Assembly (NCBI RefSeq): GCF_900683735.1
Contig: NZ_LR215979.1
Coordinates: 1,798,001-1,862,000, forward strand
Direction of reading: 5' to 3'
DNA length: 64,000 bases
Source of the DNA: Fusobacterium ulcerans ATCC 49185
GTDB lineage: Bacteria; Fusobacteriota; Fusobacteriia; Fusobacteriales; Fusobacteriaceae
Made by a program: the position numbers and the translations under genes. Below the pieces are notes generated by a model that saw only the letters and a program-made list of their open reading frames with translations, did no database searches and was not told where the DNA came from. Shown piece after piece: positions 35,832 through 46,044 of the stretch; the stretch's first letter is position 1, and the number at the start of each line of letters is the position of its first letter.

Positions 35832-36749
35832 TTATCCTTCAACTTCAGTAGCATTTTCTACTTCTTCACCCAAAGCAGCCTTTATTGCTACAATAGCAAC
35901 TTCTAATTGCGATAAATCAGGTTCTTTTGTGGTAATTCTTTGTAGAGATAACCCTGGGAATGCTAAAGCTCTCACCCATATTTTATCTAAATGATTACTG
36001 CTATATCTCTGTATTTCATAAGATATTCCAGCTATAAGGGGCATTAATATTACTCTTAATACTACTTTTATTATTATTCTTTCTATTCCATTTGCTGGAA
36101 CTGGCAGTATAAAATCCATACATGAAAATACAATAATTGATATAAGCATTACTATCAATAGAAAACTTGTCCCACATCTTGGGTGAAGTGTTGTAAATCC
36201 TTTTGCATTTTCTGGTGTAAGTTCCATTTTATTTTCATAAGCATAAATAGATTTATGCTCTGCTCCATGATATTCATACACTCTTTTTACATCTTTTGAA
36301 AATGATATTACCCATATATAAAAAACAAAAAATGCAAGTCTTAATACTGCTTCTAGTAAATTAGAATATATTCTATTATCTGCAAAAACAAAACTGCTGA
36401 TAAGAGATGGGAATACTACAAATAACCCTATTCCTAGCCCCAACGATACCACTGTTGTCATTACTGCTTCTTTTTGTGATAGTTGTTTTTCCTCTTCTTC
36501 TTCTGACTGATTTGCAGAGAATGTAAGTTCTTTTATACCTAATACCAAAGCATCAAATAAAGTCACTGCCCCTCTCACAAAAGGTATTTTTGCAAGTTTA
36601 TTTCTTTTTCCACCTACTTTTATTTTCTTATATACTATTTCTCCTGAGGGTTTTCTTACTGCTGTTGCCAGCCATTCAGGACTTCTCATCATTACACCTT
36701 CAATGACTGCCTGCCCTCCTATGCTAACTCTTTCTGCCAATTTTATCAC
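35832..36749 (-). CDS. DUF1385 membrane protein (YqhQ-like)
   Basis: This 305-residue protein starts with the diagnostic SIGGQAVIEGVMMRSPEWLA and contains the EYHGAEHKSIYAYEN and HPRCGTSFLLIVMLIS motifs of the DUF1385/YqhQ family. It has about four membrane helices. The conserved His residues (YHGAEHKS, HPRCGTS) suggest a metal or enzymatic site, but no function is established. It starts five bases after the SpoIIE-phosphatase stop and is the last gene of the rapZ-uvrC operon. Confidence 0.9.
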   Translation of the reverse strand: MIKLAERVSIGGQAVIEGVMMRSPEWLATAVRKPSGEIVYKKIKVGGKRNKLAKIPFVRGAVTLFDALVLGIKELTFSANQSEEEEEKQLSQKEAVMTTVVSLGLGIGLFVVFPSLISSFVFADNRIYSNLLEAVLRLAFFVFYIWVISFSKDVKRVYEYHGAEHKSIYAYENKMELTPENAKGFTTLHPRCGTSFLLIVMLISIIVFSCMDFILPVPANGIERIIIKVVLRVILMPLIAGISYEIQRYSSNHLDKIWVRALAFPGLSLQRITTKEPDLSQLEVAIVAIKAALGEEVENATEVEG

Positions 36750-36754
36750 CTTTC

Positions 36755-38284
36755 TTAAAAATTATTTTTAAGTATAACAAATGTCAAATCATCAACCTGT
36801 TCGTAGTCTCCTCTGAATTTATTTAATTCTTCAAGAATAGCTGTTTTTATCTCTTCAGGTCTTTTTAATTTATTTTGATAAACTACTTCTTTAAGTTTAT
36901 TTATACCAAACATATCTTTATTTTTATTTTCTGCTTCATTTATTCCATCTGTATAGAAGATTACTATATCTCCCTTACTTAATTTAATTTCACCTTGTTT
37001 ATATTTATATTCCTTCAAAAATCCAATTGCAACCCCTTTTACTGTATGAAGTTCCACAGTATCAGTTTCTGCTCTGTATATTACTAAAGGATTATGTCCT
37101 GCATTTGAGTAATGCAGAGTTTTTGTATTTTTATTATATTTACTGTGCATCATTGTAATAAACATATCTTCTGTTATATCTGGATATATTATTCTGTTCA
37201 ACTCATTCAGATTTTCATCTGGCCCTGTGTCACCTGTTATTGTTAAAGTTTTTAATACTGATCTTCCTAAGGCCATAAGAAATGCTGCTGGAACCCCTTT
37301 ACCACTTACATCTGCTATTGTTATAGAGAAAGTATCGTTATCAAGAATAGTGTAGTCATAATAATCTCCACCTATCTCTTTTGCAGGTTCAAAGTAATTT
37401 GCAATCTCCAGTCCAAAAACTTCATCAATATCTTCTGGAAGTATTTTCTTTTGAATTCTTGCTGCAACTTCCAACTCATTTGACATTCTTTCTTTAACAA
37501 TAAGATCAGAATATATCTGAGCATTATTTATTGCTATGGAAACTTGTATCACAAGAGCCGATATAGTTTCTTCATCTAAATCAATAAGCTTATTTTTATC
37601 TTCAATGACATAAATAACTCCGAGTTCTTTACCCTTTACTACCAGAGGTGAAATAACAACTACTTCGTCCTTTTGTACTGCAAATCCTACTGACAGCTCT
37701 TCATATATTTTCTTAAAATCATTTCTTGTATATTCTTTCAATATCTCTTCTGGGTACGAAATTTCCCCTTTAAATTTTATTGCTCCCTTTATTCTTTTAT
37801 TTTTCAATTTACCATTTTCCCAAAGATAAAGGGATATTCTCTTTGCTCCTGTAAGTACAAAATATGCATCAAGAATTATATTAATAATTTTATCTACTTC
37901 GAGTATAGAAAGCACTGCTCTGGAAAGAGAATTCAAATTAGACAAGTTTTCAACCCTTCTCTCCAGTATGTGATTACTATATTCCAACTGAGTTGATTTT
38001 GTAACAAGTGCATCATATGTAACTTCCAGCTCTTTTCTGTATTCTCTTAATTCCTCTATGGAATTTTCCAATTCTAATTCCTGTTTAATTATTTTGTTCA
38101 ATGTTTCTGTATATTCATCTTTTAGTATATCTGGAATGTCCTCTATATCTTTCTTAGCTCTCAGGCTTGTAAGTATCCTGATTATATCTCCAAAATGTTC
38201 CTTCTCCTGTCTTTTTAAAACATAAAAAAATAGTATTAACAACAGAATCAGAAAAAATATATATAACATTAATTGATCCTCCAT
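36755..38284 (-). CDS. SpoIIE-type PP2C protein phosphatase with GAF domain
   Basis: This 509-residue protein has one N-terminal membrane helix (about 6-24), a coiled coil (about 50-115), a GAF domain (about 115-270) and a PPM/SpoIIE phosphatase domain (about 300-505). The phosphatase metal motifs are present: IGGDYYDY, TIADVSGKG, FYTDGINEAENK and DDLTFVIL. Such RsbU-like proteins usually act on anti-anti-sigma factors or Hpr-like substrates; none is nearby. The start overlaps the end of the lipoprotein gene by 16 bases. Confidence 0.92.
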   Translation of the reverse strand: MEDQLMLYIFFLILLLILFFYVLKRQEKEHFGDIIRILTSLRAKKDIEDIPDILKDEYTETLNKIIKQELELENSIEELREYRKELEVTYDALVTKSTQLEYSNHILERRVENLSNLNSLSRAVLSILEVDKIINIILDAYFVLTGAKRISLYLWENGKLKNKRIKGAIKFKGEISYPEEILKEYTRNDFKKIYEELSVGFAVQKDEVVVISPLVVKGKELGVIYVIEDKNKLIDLDEETISALVIQVSIAINNAQIYSDLIVKERMSNELEVAARIQKKILPEDIDEVFGLEIANYFEPAKEIGGDYYDYTILDNDTFSITIADVSGKGVPAAFLMALGRSVLKTLTITGDTGPDENLNELNRIIYPDITEDMFITMMHSKYNKNTKTLHYSNAGHNPLVIYRAETDTVELHTVKGVAIGFLKEYKYKQGEIKLSKGDIVIFYTDGINEAENKNKDMFGINKLKEVVYQNKLKRPEEIKTAILEELNKFRGDYEQVDDLTFVILKNNF

Positions 38285-39264
38285 TGAGTGTTCCCATTTT
38301 CAATCTTTAAAATATCTCTTCCTCTTTCATTTTCCTTAACACTTGCTTTTTTTAAAATTACTTCTTTAGGTTTTATTACTTTAAAATTTTTCAAATCTTT
38401 TATTTTTAACCCTTTTTCTTCACTCTCCAGATTCTCCACAAGTGATGTTGGATCAGCAATATTTATGATACGTACTCCAAATTCATAATCTTTTATATTT
38501 TCAGTAATCATTCCCTCAGTCAGAACTATTTTATCAGATATAAGCGTTTCCCAAATAGCTTTTTTCAAAATAATTACTGGAGATAAAATACTCTCCTCTT
38601 TTTCAAAAGTGTTGTCTGTATATAGCGGAAGTCCAGTTTTTCCAGCTTCCTCTATATTAGAGCTATTAACCTCTATGATAAAATCATTTTCTATTGGCTC
38701 AAAAGTTTTTGATATCATTTTTCTATTTTCATATATTTCTTCTACCATTTTCATCTTATCAAGTTCTGTATAATAGTTGGCAGGATTGTAATCATTTTCT
38801 CTCTTTAAGTAACTTAGCCAGTAATATACCTGTTTATTTAGGTATTCCTGAAAAATCCCTGCATTTTCTGGATAATCTACATTTATTTTTGAAGATATAA
38901 ATTCTTTTTCATCCTCTGTCAGTTCAGAAGCAGGTTTATAATAAATTTTTTCTGCCTCTCTAACATCTCTTTTTCCTATATTTTTTATATCTTGGTACAA
39001 CTCAAAAGGTATTATCAGATTTATGTCTTTGTTATGAGCTACCATCTTTGACATAAGAATGCTGAATTTTTCATAAAAAGCATCTCTGTCTGAAGGTGTT
39101 TCTGGATAATCAAGTCTGTATATTTTAAGCGTATATTCTCCTTTTGGCATTTTGTTTGCAAATTCTACAACTTGACTTTCATCTCTCCTTGCAACAAGTT
39201 TTTGACATCCAGCTAACAGCAACATAGCTAGTAAAAATACTGCAAAAGCATTTCTCTTCATCAT
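38269..39264 (-). CDS. predicted lipoprotein, unknown function
   Basis: The 331-residue protein has a lipoprotein signal peptide with lipobox LLLAGC (Cys near 20). Two ATGs stand in a row (39264, 39261). The second has better spacing from GGAGG, so the real start may be 39261. The mature part is acidic, mixed alpha/beta, with no family I recognise. It overlaps the SpoIIE-type phosphatase gene by 16 bases and follows uvrC by about 10. A lipoprotein coupled to a membrane phosphatase hints at an envelope sensor pair; this is inference only. Confidence 0.82.
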   Translation of the reverse strand: MMKRNAFAVFLLAMLLLAGCQKLVARRDESQVVEFANKMPKGEYTLKIYRLDYPETPSDRDAFYEKFSILMSKMVAHNKDINLIIPFELYQDIKNIGKRDVREAEKIYYKPASELTEDEKEFISSKINVDYPENAGIFQEYLNKQVYYWLSYLKRENDYNPANYYTELDKMKMVEEIYENRKMISKTFEPIENDFIIEVNSSNIEEAGKTGLPLYTDNTFEKEESILSPVIILKKAIWETLISDKIVLTEGMITENIKDYEFGVRIINIADPTSLVENLESEEKGLKIKDLKNFKVIKPKEVILKKASVKENERGRDILKIENGNTQWRIN

Positions 39265-39274
39265 TTCCTCCAGT

Positions 39275-41065
39275 TTACTTTTTTCTTAATTTTTCCAAAA
39301 TATTCTCAGCAACATTTCTAGGTACAAACCTTGAAAGCGTTTCTACATCTTCTTTTACTATTTTTGATACTGATCCAAATTCTTTTAAAAGAATAGCTTT
39401 TCTCTTTTCTCCTATACCTTCTACTTCGTCTAATTCAGAAGAGAGAACTCTTTTGCTTCTAAGCTTTCTATGATATGTTATACCAAACCTATGTGCCTCA
39501 TCTCTTACTCTTTGAAATATTTTCAATGCTTCTTGATCCTTTGAAAAAACATATGGTATATTTTCTCCATATTTATATACTTCTTCATCTCTTTTAGCTA
39601 AGCTGAGAAGATCTGATATACCATCCTTACCCAATTCTCTAAAAACTTCTCCAGCAGCATTTATCTGTCCTAAACCTCCATCTATAAGTATTATATCTGG
39701 AAATTCATTTTCTGGAAGTTTTCCATAACGTCTTGTTATTACTTCTCTCATCATTGCAAAGTCATCTGGTGTATCTTTACAAGTAATTTTAAATTTTCTG
39801 TAGTCCTGTTTTGAAGCTTTACCTTCTACTGATACACTCATTGAAGCAACTGCATCTTTTCCTTGGATGTTAGATATATCAAAACACTCAATTTTTCTAG
39901 GATATCTTTTTAATTCTAAAGTGGTATACAGCTTGTAAAGCCCTTCTTCTACAACAGATTTCTTTCTGTAATAGTTTTCTATATCTCTTGTCAGATTAAG
40001 TTCTCCCATTTCCAAAAGTTCTTTTCTTCTGCTTTTAATTTTTGGAAAAAAGAATTCTATTTTTTTATTTTTAACCTTTTCTAAAGCTTCAAGTATTCTC
40101 CTGCTTTCATTTTCATATTCACTTGAAAACACTATATTTTGAGGTATCGGATGTTTATTATAAAATGCCATTACAACTACTTCAAGTATGTTTTCATATA
40201 TTTTATCTTTTAAATCTATATTTGTCGAGATTTTTCCCAAAATTTTACCATCTCTCACATTTAAGACACAAAGAAATACTCTGTTATTTTCTTCTTTTAT
40301 GTTGAATATATCCTCATCCAATTCTTTTCCATATTCAGTTACTTGATTATTTACAGTATTTTCTATTTCTTTTATCTGCTCTCTATACATTATTGCTTCT
40401 TCAAACTTCATGTCTTCAGAAGCCTTTTCCATTTTATTTTTTAATTCTTCTATTACACTTCTTCCCTGTCCTTTTAAAAGCTGCTTAGCCCCATTGACAA
40501 GTTCATCATATTCTTCTTTTATATTTTTGTAAGTACATGGTCCAGGACACATCTTCATAAAGTATTTAAGACATGGTCTTGTATATACTTTATTCATATC
40601 TCTGTTGCAGTCTCTGATTTTAAATATTTTTATAATATTTTTTTTCAGATTCCATCCCCCTTGAGGATATGGACCAAAATACATTCCAGTCTTAGTATCA
40701 AGCGCCCTTGTAGTCCTGATCATCTTAATATTTGGAAATGTTTCTCTGCTGATTCTTATATATGGATATGTCTTTTCATCTTTTAAAGCTATATTATATT
40801 TAGGGCTATACTTTTTTATAAGGTTATTTTCAAGGACAAAGGCATCTATTTCACTATTACATATGATAAATTCTATATCTTCTATATTTTTTACTAATTC
40901 TCTAGTTTTTTCACTTTCATGCTCTCTATTGAAATATGAAGACACTCTATTTTTTAAATTTTTAGCTTTTCCTACATAAATTATTTTACCATTTTTTTTC
41001 ATTAGATATACTCCTGGATTTTCAGGTATATCTATCTTTTTAATATCTATTTTACTTTCTACCAA
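39275..41065 (-). CDS. uvrC: excinuclease ABC subunit C
   Basis: This 596-residue protein has the GIY-YIG nuclease (GVYLMKKNGKIIYVGKAKNL, about 15-95), a UVR motif (MKFEEAIMYREQIKEIE near 215), the RNase H-like second nuclease (ECFDISNIQG, IDGGLGQ) and C-terminal helix-hairpin-helix repeats (LDEVEGIGEKRKAILLKEFG). UvrC makes both incisions in nucleotide excision repair. It overlaps the rapZ stop by seven bases. Confidence 0.96.
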   Translation of the reverse strand: MVESKIDIKKIDIPENPGVYLMKKNGKIIYVGKAKNLKNRVSSYFNREHESEKTRELVKNIEDIEFIICNSEIDAFVLENNLIKKYSPKYNIALKDEKTYPYIRISRETFPNIKMIRTTRALDTKTGMYFGPYPQGGWNLKKNIIKIFKIRDCNRDMNKVYTRPCLKYFMKMCPGPCTYKNIKEEYDELVNGAKQLLKGQGRSVIEELKNKMEKASEDMKFEEAIMYREQIKEIENTVNNQVTEYGKELDEDIFNIKEENNRVFLCVLNVRDGKILGKISTNIDLKDKIYENILEVVVMAFYNKHPIPQNIVFSSEYENESRRILEALEKVKNKKIEFFFPKIKSRRKELLEMGELNLTRDIENYYRKKSVVEEGLYKLYTTLELKRYPRKIECFDISNIQGKDAVASMSVSVEGKASKQDYRKFKITCKDTPDDFAMMREVITRRYGKLPENEFPDIILIDGGLGQINAAGEVFRELGKDGISDLLSLAKRDEEVYKYGENIPYVFSKDQEALKIFQRVRDEAHRFGITYHRKLRSKRVLSSELDEVEGIGEKRKAILLKEFGSVSKIVKEDVETLSRFVPRNVAENILEKLRKK

Positions 41066-41913
41066 TTTCCTCTCTCTTTCTCTCTATGGCTGATATATAC
41101 ATTCAGTTTATCTTTTTTAGAAAGTTCTTTGTATAATAAAGAAGCTAAAGTTACTGAACGATGTTTACCTCCACTGCATCCTATACCTATAGTCAAGTGC
41201 TTCTTTCCTTCTTTTATATAATTAGGGATCAGAAATTCCATCAAATCTAAAAGTCTTGAAGCAAATTCCTGTGATACATTATATCCCATTACATAAGAAG
41301 ACACTGCTTCATCTTCCCCTGTTTTCTCTTTTAATTCTTCTACATAGTATGGGTTAGGAAGAAATCTCACATCAAAAAGAAGATCAAGATCAATAGGAAT
41401 CCCATATTTAAATCCAAATGACTGTACATGGATATTTATATCTTTTGTTTCTCCATCTACCATCAATATTTCTTTAACTCTCTCTGACAGCTCTTTAGGT
41501 TTTATATAACTTGTATCTATTATCCCAGTTGCTGCCTCTCTTATAGAAAACATTATCTCTCTTTCTTTTTGAATACTTTCTAAAAGTGTATCAGCTTCTA
41601 ATGGGTGTTTTCTTCTAGTTAGGTTATATCTATTAAGTATGATTTCTTCAGAAGCTTCAATAAAAATAAGGGAATAATCAATATCTGCTTTTTTCATTTC
41701 ATCTAAGAGATGAAAAAGCTCATCTGCCTTTTTAAACGAACGTATATCTATCCCTAATCCTAATTTTTCAATAGAAGTATTAATAAAAAAACTTCCTACT
41801 TCACAGGGAAGATTATCAACAACATAATATCCCATATCTTCCATAGTATTTAATGCTGTTGTTTTTCCTGCTCCGCTTAATCCAGTTACTATTACAATTT
41901 TATTTTTCCCCAT
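41059..41913 (-). CDS. rapZ: RNase adapter protein RapZ (nucleotide-binding)
   Basis: This 284-residue protein has Walker A GLSGAGKTTALNTMEDMGY, the DNLP motif (VVDNLPCEVG) and the C-terminal sensing domain with GIGCSGGKHRSVTLA. RapZ/YvcJ binds GlcN6P in E. coli and steers RNase E toward sRNA GlmZ. In Firmicutes it acts with YvcK/YvcL in carbon and cell-wall control. Here no yvcK or whiA is adjacent; instead it leads uvrC. The family call is sure, the local role is not. Confidence 0.94.
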   Translation of the reverse strand: MGKNKIVIVTGLSGAGKTTALNTMEDMGYYVVDNLPCEVGSFFINTSIEKLGLGIDIRSFKKADELFHLLDEMKKADIDYSLIFIEASEEIILNRYNLTRRKHPLEADTLLESIQKEREIMFSIREAATGIIDTSYIKPKELSERVKEILMVDGETKDINIHVQSFGFKYGIPIDLDLLFDVRFLPNPYYVEELKEKTGEDEAVSSYVMGYNVSQEFASRLLDLMEFLIPNYIKEGKKHLTIGIGCSGGKHRSVTLASLLYKELSKKDKLNVYISHREKERGNW

Positions 41914-42051
41914 ACCTTCACCATACTTTTTATTTGATATTTTTTAATCCTTAGAATTTAATTTTTTCTGTACAACAATTCTCTTCTATTCTTATTATAT
42001 CACAAAAACAACATTCTTTACATTTTTAACCTTTTTTTCTTTTATCAGTAC

Positions 42052-42090
42052 AAAAAAATGACTTAGATTTTAATTCTAAGCCATTTCTTT
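42052..42090. terminator. terminator of argS (bidirectional)
   Basis: ATGACTTAGA pairs with TCTAAGCCAT across a loop of about 7 nt. Runs of A on the left and T on the right make it work either way; only argS reads into it. Confidence 0.75.
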
Positions 42091-42151
42091 TTTTTTCAAA
42101 ACACCTTCTATTTTAAAAATAGAAAAGTAAATCAAGTTTATAGAATTCTCT

Positions 42152-43864
42152 CTACATTCTGTCTAAAGTTTTTATTCCAAGCAAAGATAACCCATCTTTA
42201 ATAGTTTCTCCTGTTATCTTAGCTATAAGTGCCCTTGAATATAAAATATCATCTTCTTGGTTTAAGATTGGACAGCTGTTATAGAAACTATTAAATTTCT
42301 TAGAAAGTTCAAATAGGTAATCTGCAATTATATTAGGCTTAAATGTTTCAGAAGCTTTCAATACAGCCATTGGGAATGCTGCTATATGATCTGCTAATGC
42401 TCTTTCCAGTTTATCTTCTATTTTTATCTCTTTATCATAATTTATAATTTTCCCTTCGCTTTCAGCCCTTCTTAATATAGATTGGATTCTTGCATAAGAA
42501 TATTGAAGATAAGGAGCTGTATTTCCTTCAAAAGTCAATATTTTATCCCATTCAAATATAATAGGACTTTGTCTGTTCTGAGAAAGATCAGCATATTTTA
42601 TTGCTCCTACTCCAACTATTTCTGCAATTTGATCTTTTTCTTCCTCTGATAGATTAGGATTTTTCTCTTGTACTATGTCATAAGCTCTCTTTTTTCCTTC
42701 ATCCAGAAGTTGTTCAAGTCTTATTACATTTCCTTTTCTAGTTGAAAATACTCCATCAGCAAATCTCATTATACCAAACCAAATGTGATGTTTTTCCACA
42801 TTCCATCCAAGCATATCTGTAATTCTGAAGAATTGCTTAAAATGGTCCTGCTGTCTTTCATCTGTAAGATATATAAGTTTATTTATTTTATAAGTATCTC
42901 TTTTAAATTTAATAGTGGCTATATCAGATGTTGAATAAAGGAAGGCTCCATCTTTTTTCTGTACTATACATGGAAAAAGATTTTCTTCTTCTGGGAAAAA
43001 TACAACCTTTGCCCCATCATCTTCTACTGCTAATCCTTTTTCTACAAGTTCTTCCACTACCCCCTGCATCATAGGATGATAGAAAGATTCTCCATAGTAT
43101 GTATCAAAATGAACATCTAATCTTTTATAAAGTTTATCATACTCATCTAATGATACTTTTATAAATTCTTTCCATAGAGCAAAATTTTCTGCATCTCCAT
43201 CTTGAAGTTTTTTTAGTTCAAGTCTTGCTTCCTCTTCAAGCTCTGGATCAGTTTCAGCCAGCTTAGAAAACTCTACATAAACTCTTTCTAACTCTTCAAT
43301 AGGATTTTCCTTGTAAGCTTCTTTATTCAGCCATCTTCTGTATCCAATGATAAGTTTCCCAAACTGTGTTCCCCAGTCACCTATATGATTATCAGCTATC
43401 ATATGGTATCCTAAATATTTATAAATTCTTGTAATAGAATCTCCTATTATTGTTGATCTTAAATGCCCTATATGCATTCTCTTAGCTATATTGGGAGAAG
43501 AAAAATCTATTATTACATCTCCATCTCTGTTTAAGAAAGAAAAATCATATTCCTCTGTTCTTGATTTTTTTAAAAGCTCTCCTAGATATTCACTTTTTAA
43601 AAATATATTGATAAATCCGGGTCCTGCTATTTCTAATTTTTCTATAACATTATTTTCTTCAAGATTATCAAGAACCTCTTGAGCTATATCTCTTGGTTTT
43701 TTTCCGATTATTTTAGAATTCATCATTGCAAAATTTGTTTGGAAATCTCCATATTTCTCATTTGTAGCAACTGATATTTCTACTTTTTTTGTTTCTTTTT
43801 CACTATATAATTTTTTTATTGTATTTTCAAAAATTTTTGCTATCTCTCTATCTATGATAAGCAC
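42152..43864 (-). CDS. argS: arginyl-tRNA synthetase
   Basis: This class I synthetase has the HIGH-type motif NIAKRMHIGHLRSTIIGDS, the GDWGTQFGKLI motif, FSTRKGNVIRL in the KMSKS position and a C-terminal DALR anticodon domain. About 570 residues is normal. I favour the GTG at 43864 (VLIIDREIAKIF), because GAGGTGG lies just before it. An ATG 15 bases earlier (43879) is in frame but has no ribosome binding site. A 6S RNA gene lies directly upstream with its own terminator. Confidence 0.95.
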   Translation of the reverse strand: MLIIDREIAKIFENTIKKLYSEKETKKVEISVATNEKYGDFQTNFAMMNSKIIGKKPRDIAQEVLDNLEENNVIEKLEIAGPGFINIFLKSEYLGELLKKSRTEEYDFSFLNRDGDVIIDFSSPNIAKRMHIGHLRSTIIGDSITRIYKYLGYHMIADNHIGDWGTQFGKLIIGYRRWLNKEAYKENPIEELERVYVEFSKLAETDPELEEEARLELKKLQDGDAENFALWKEFIKVSLDEYDKLYKRLDVHFDTYYGESFYHPMMQGVVEELVEKGLAVEDDGAKVVFFPEEENLFPCIVQKKDGAFLYSTSDIATIKFKRDTYKINKLIYLTDERQQDHFKQFFRITDMLGWNVEKHHIWFGIMRFADGVFSTRKGNVIRLEQLLDEGKKRAYDIVQEKNPNLSEEEKDQIAEIVGVGAIKYADLSQNRQSPIIFEWDKILTFEGNTAPYLQYSYARIQSILRRAESEGKIINYDKEIKIEDKLERALADHIAAFPMAVLKASETFKPNIIADYLFELSKKFNSFYNSCPILNQEDDILYSRALIAKITGETIKDGLSLLGIKTLDRM

Positions 43865-43912
43865 TATTCCACCTCGCATTTTATTTACTTGCCTTCAAAA
43901 TATTAATCAAAT

Positions 43913-43933
43913 AAAAAAGGGACATAAAGTCCC
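43913..43933 (-). terminator. terminator of the 6S RNA
   Basis: GGGACTTTATGTCCC followed by TTTTTT on the minus strand. Confidence 0.85.
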
Positions 43934-44150
43934 AAAAGAATAACTCCAACCTACCGCCTTCAGTACGGTTTTAGTCGCCAAAACCAAAAGTGGCAGTCAG
44001 ATATATATAGCATACAGAGTCCGTAAAACAACTTAAGCTTTAAGATGATCGTGACTTTGCTGAGTTACTATATACAGCGCCAACCCCATGACGACATTAG
44101 GCCCAAAACCTCGTGAAAATAGCGAGTAGGTCAGAAACATTTATTCTTAT
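43913..44150 (-). ncRNA. ssrS: 6S RNA
   Basis: Between argS and aspS lies a free-standing transcription unit. It has a consensus promoter (44157-44185), a body of about 200 nt without ORF, and a terminator (GGGAC...GTCCC plus U-tract, 43913-43933). The ends pair: CTGACCTAC (44126-44134) with GTAGGTTGG (43946-43954). An inner stem TATATAG/CTATATA (44068-44074 with 44004-44010) and an apical CTTAA-AGC-TTAAG hairpin leave a large central bubble, the 6S architecture that mimics an open promoter and traps RNA polymerase. In B. subtilis a 6S gene lies in the aspS-yrvM gap, so position beside aspS supports the call. Exact ends are approximate. Confidence 0.75.
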
Positions 44151-44156
44151 AATGGA

Positions 44157-44185
44157 ATTATATCATTATTTTATTTTTTTTTCAA
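44157..44185 (-). promoter_or_regulatory. promoter of the 6S RNA
   Basis: Minus-strand TTGAAA, 17 bp, TATAAT; predicted start about 44150. Confidence 0.75.
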
Positions 44186-44229
44186 CATTTTAAAGTTCTT
44201 TTTTATCCAATAATTCGTTTTTTCTATAA

Positions 44230-46017
44230 TTATTGATTTTTTTCTTCTACATAAGTACTCTTTAGGTATAATTCTTCCAACTGCCCTTCATCTACCCCAC
44301 CAGGAGCTTCTGTCATCAGACATTGCCCTTTATTTGTTTTAGGGAATGGAATAACATCTCTTATTGAATTTTCTTTAAGCATTACCATCAGCCATCTATC
44401 TAATCCAAATGCAAGTCCTCCATGAGGTGGTGCTCCATATTTAAATGCATCTAAGAAGAATCCAAACTTAGTTTTAGCTTCTTCAGGTGTAAGCCCTAAT
44501 CTGTCAAATACTTTAGATTGAATTTCTGGATTGAATATTCTGATAGAACCTCCACCTATTTCAAACCCATTAAGTACCATATCATATGTATTAGTTCTGA
44601 TATTTTCAGTTTGTCCATTTAAGAAAGCATTTAAATCTTCATCTTTTATTGAAGTGAATGGGTGATGTTCAGCTTTATATCTTTGTTCTTCTTCGTCATA
44701 TTGGAACATAGGGAAATCTACTACCCATAGAAACTTAAATTCATCAGGATTAATAAGATTAAACTCTTTTCCTATTCTAGTTCTGATAGCTCCTAAAGCT
44801 CCATATACTATTTTTGCTTTGTCAGCTATAATAAGGATGATATCTCCTTTTACAGCTCCTGTTGTTTCTACAATAGCTTTCATTTCATTTTCTGAAAGGA
44901 ATTTAGCTATTGGAGAATTTATACCTTCTTCAGTTATTTTGATGTAAGCCATTCCTTTAGCACCAAAATATCTCTTAGCATGCTCTTCATATTCTCCAAT
45001 TATTTTTCTAGAGAATCTCTCTGCTCCCTGAGGTGCAACTACAGCTTTTATTATTCCACCATTTGCTGCCGTTTCTTGGAAAGCTTTGAATCCAGAATTT
45101 CTTACTATTTCAGTTAAATCTTTAAGTTCTACACCAAATCTAATATCTGGTTTATCAGAACCAAATCTCGACATTGCTTCTGCATAAGGCATTTTTTGGA
45201 AAGTATAGTTAACCTCTTCCCCAGTAATTGCAGTAAATACATCTTTAGCAAGCCCTTCAATAGTTCTCATTACATCATCCATAGTCACAAAAGACATCTC
45301 AATATCCAATTGTACAAATTCAAATTGTCTGTCTGCTCTAAGATCTTCATCTCTGAAACATTTAGCTAATTGGAAATATCTTTCTATTCCACCAATCATT
45401 AATAATTGTTTAAATAATTGTGGTGATTGAGGAAGTGCATAAAAATCCCCTGGACTTATTCTGCATGGAACTAAGAAATCTCTAGCTCCTTCTGGAGTAG
45501 ATTTTGTAAGCAAAGGAGTGTCTATATCTAAGAATCCTTCTTTATCCATATAGTTTCTTATTGCCATAATCATTTTATGTCTCATTTTAAGGTTATGAAG
45601 CATCCTTGATCTTCTGATATCAAGGTACCTATATTTCAATCTGATATTTTCATTAAGATTATCATCTATTCCTGAAATTTGGAAAGGAAGAACATCACAG
45701 CTGTTTAATACTGTAAGCTCCTTAGCAAAAATTTCTATATCCCCTGTAGGCATATTTGGATTTTTACTTTGTCTTTCTTTTACTTCTCCAACTATTCTTA
45801 TAACTGATTCATTTTTAAGTTTTTGAGCTTGTTCAACTACTTCTTTTGGAGCTACATCTATATCAAAGATAACTTGTGTTTTTCCTTCTCTATCTCTCAT
45901 ATCCACAAAAGTCAATCCTCCAAGGTCTCTCTTTGTGTCTACCCAACCAGAAAGAATAACTTCCTGTCCTATATTTTCTTTTCTCAATTCACCTAAATTA
46001 TGAGTTTTATAAATCAT
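44230..46017 (-). CDS. aspS: aspartyl-tRNA synthetase
   Basis: This 595-residue class II synthetase of bacterial type has an N-terminal OB anticodon-binding fold ([21 protein letters not shown]). The class II motifs follow: [23 protein letters not shown] (motif 2 region, landmark only in part), [14 protein letters not shown], and [14 protein letters not shown] (motif 3). The bacterial GAD insertion ([11 protein letters not shown] region) is present. It may also charge tRNA-Asn if no AsnRS exists; not decidable here. It follows hisS by about 27 bases. Confidence 0.96.
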   Translation of the reverse strand: MIYKTHNLGELRKENIGQEVILSGWVDTKRDLGGLTFVDMRDREGKTQVIFDIDVAPKEVVEQAQKLKNESVIRIVGEVKERQSKNPNMPTGDIEIFAKELTVLNSCDVLPFQISGIDDNLNENIRLKYRYLDIRRSRMLHNLKMRHKMIMAIRNYMDKEGFLDIDTPLLTKSTPEGARDFLVPCRISPGDFYALPQSPQLFKQLLMIGGIERYFQLAKCFRDEDLRADRQFEFVQLDIEMSFVTMDDVMRTIEGLAKDVFTAITGEEVNYTFQKMPYAEAMSRFGSDKPDIRFGVELKDLTEIVRNSGFKAFQETAANGGIIKAVVAPQGAERFSRKIIGEYEEHAKRYFGAKGMAYIKITEEGINSPIAKFLSENEMKAIVETTGAVKGDIILIIADKAKIVYGALGAIRTRIGKEFNLINPDEFKFLWVVDFPMFQYDEEEQRYKAEHHPFTSIKDEDLNAFLNGQTENIRTNTYDMVLNGFEIGGGSIRIFNPEIQSKVFDRLGLTPEEAKTKFGFFLDAFKYGAPPHGGLAFGLDRWLMVMLKENSIRDVIPFPKTNKGQCLMTEAPGGVDEGQLEELYLKSTYVEEKNQ

Positions 46018-46044
46018 AACTATCCTCTCCTTAAAATTTTTCCT

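Noticed and set aside
43913-44150. T-box or other leader riboswitch of argS
   Set aside because: The region ends in a terminator before argS, but it lacks the T-box AGGGTGGTACCGCG element and specifier-loop pattern, has its own promoter next to aspS and fits a 6S RNA better.
43913-44150. SRP RNA, tmRNA or RNase P RNA
   Set aside because: No GGAAGCAGC SRP loop, no tmRNA tag ORF or tRNA-like ends, and too short with no GAGGAAAGTCC of RNase P.
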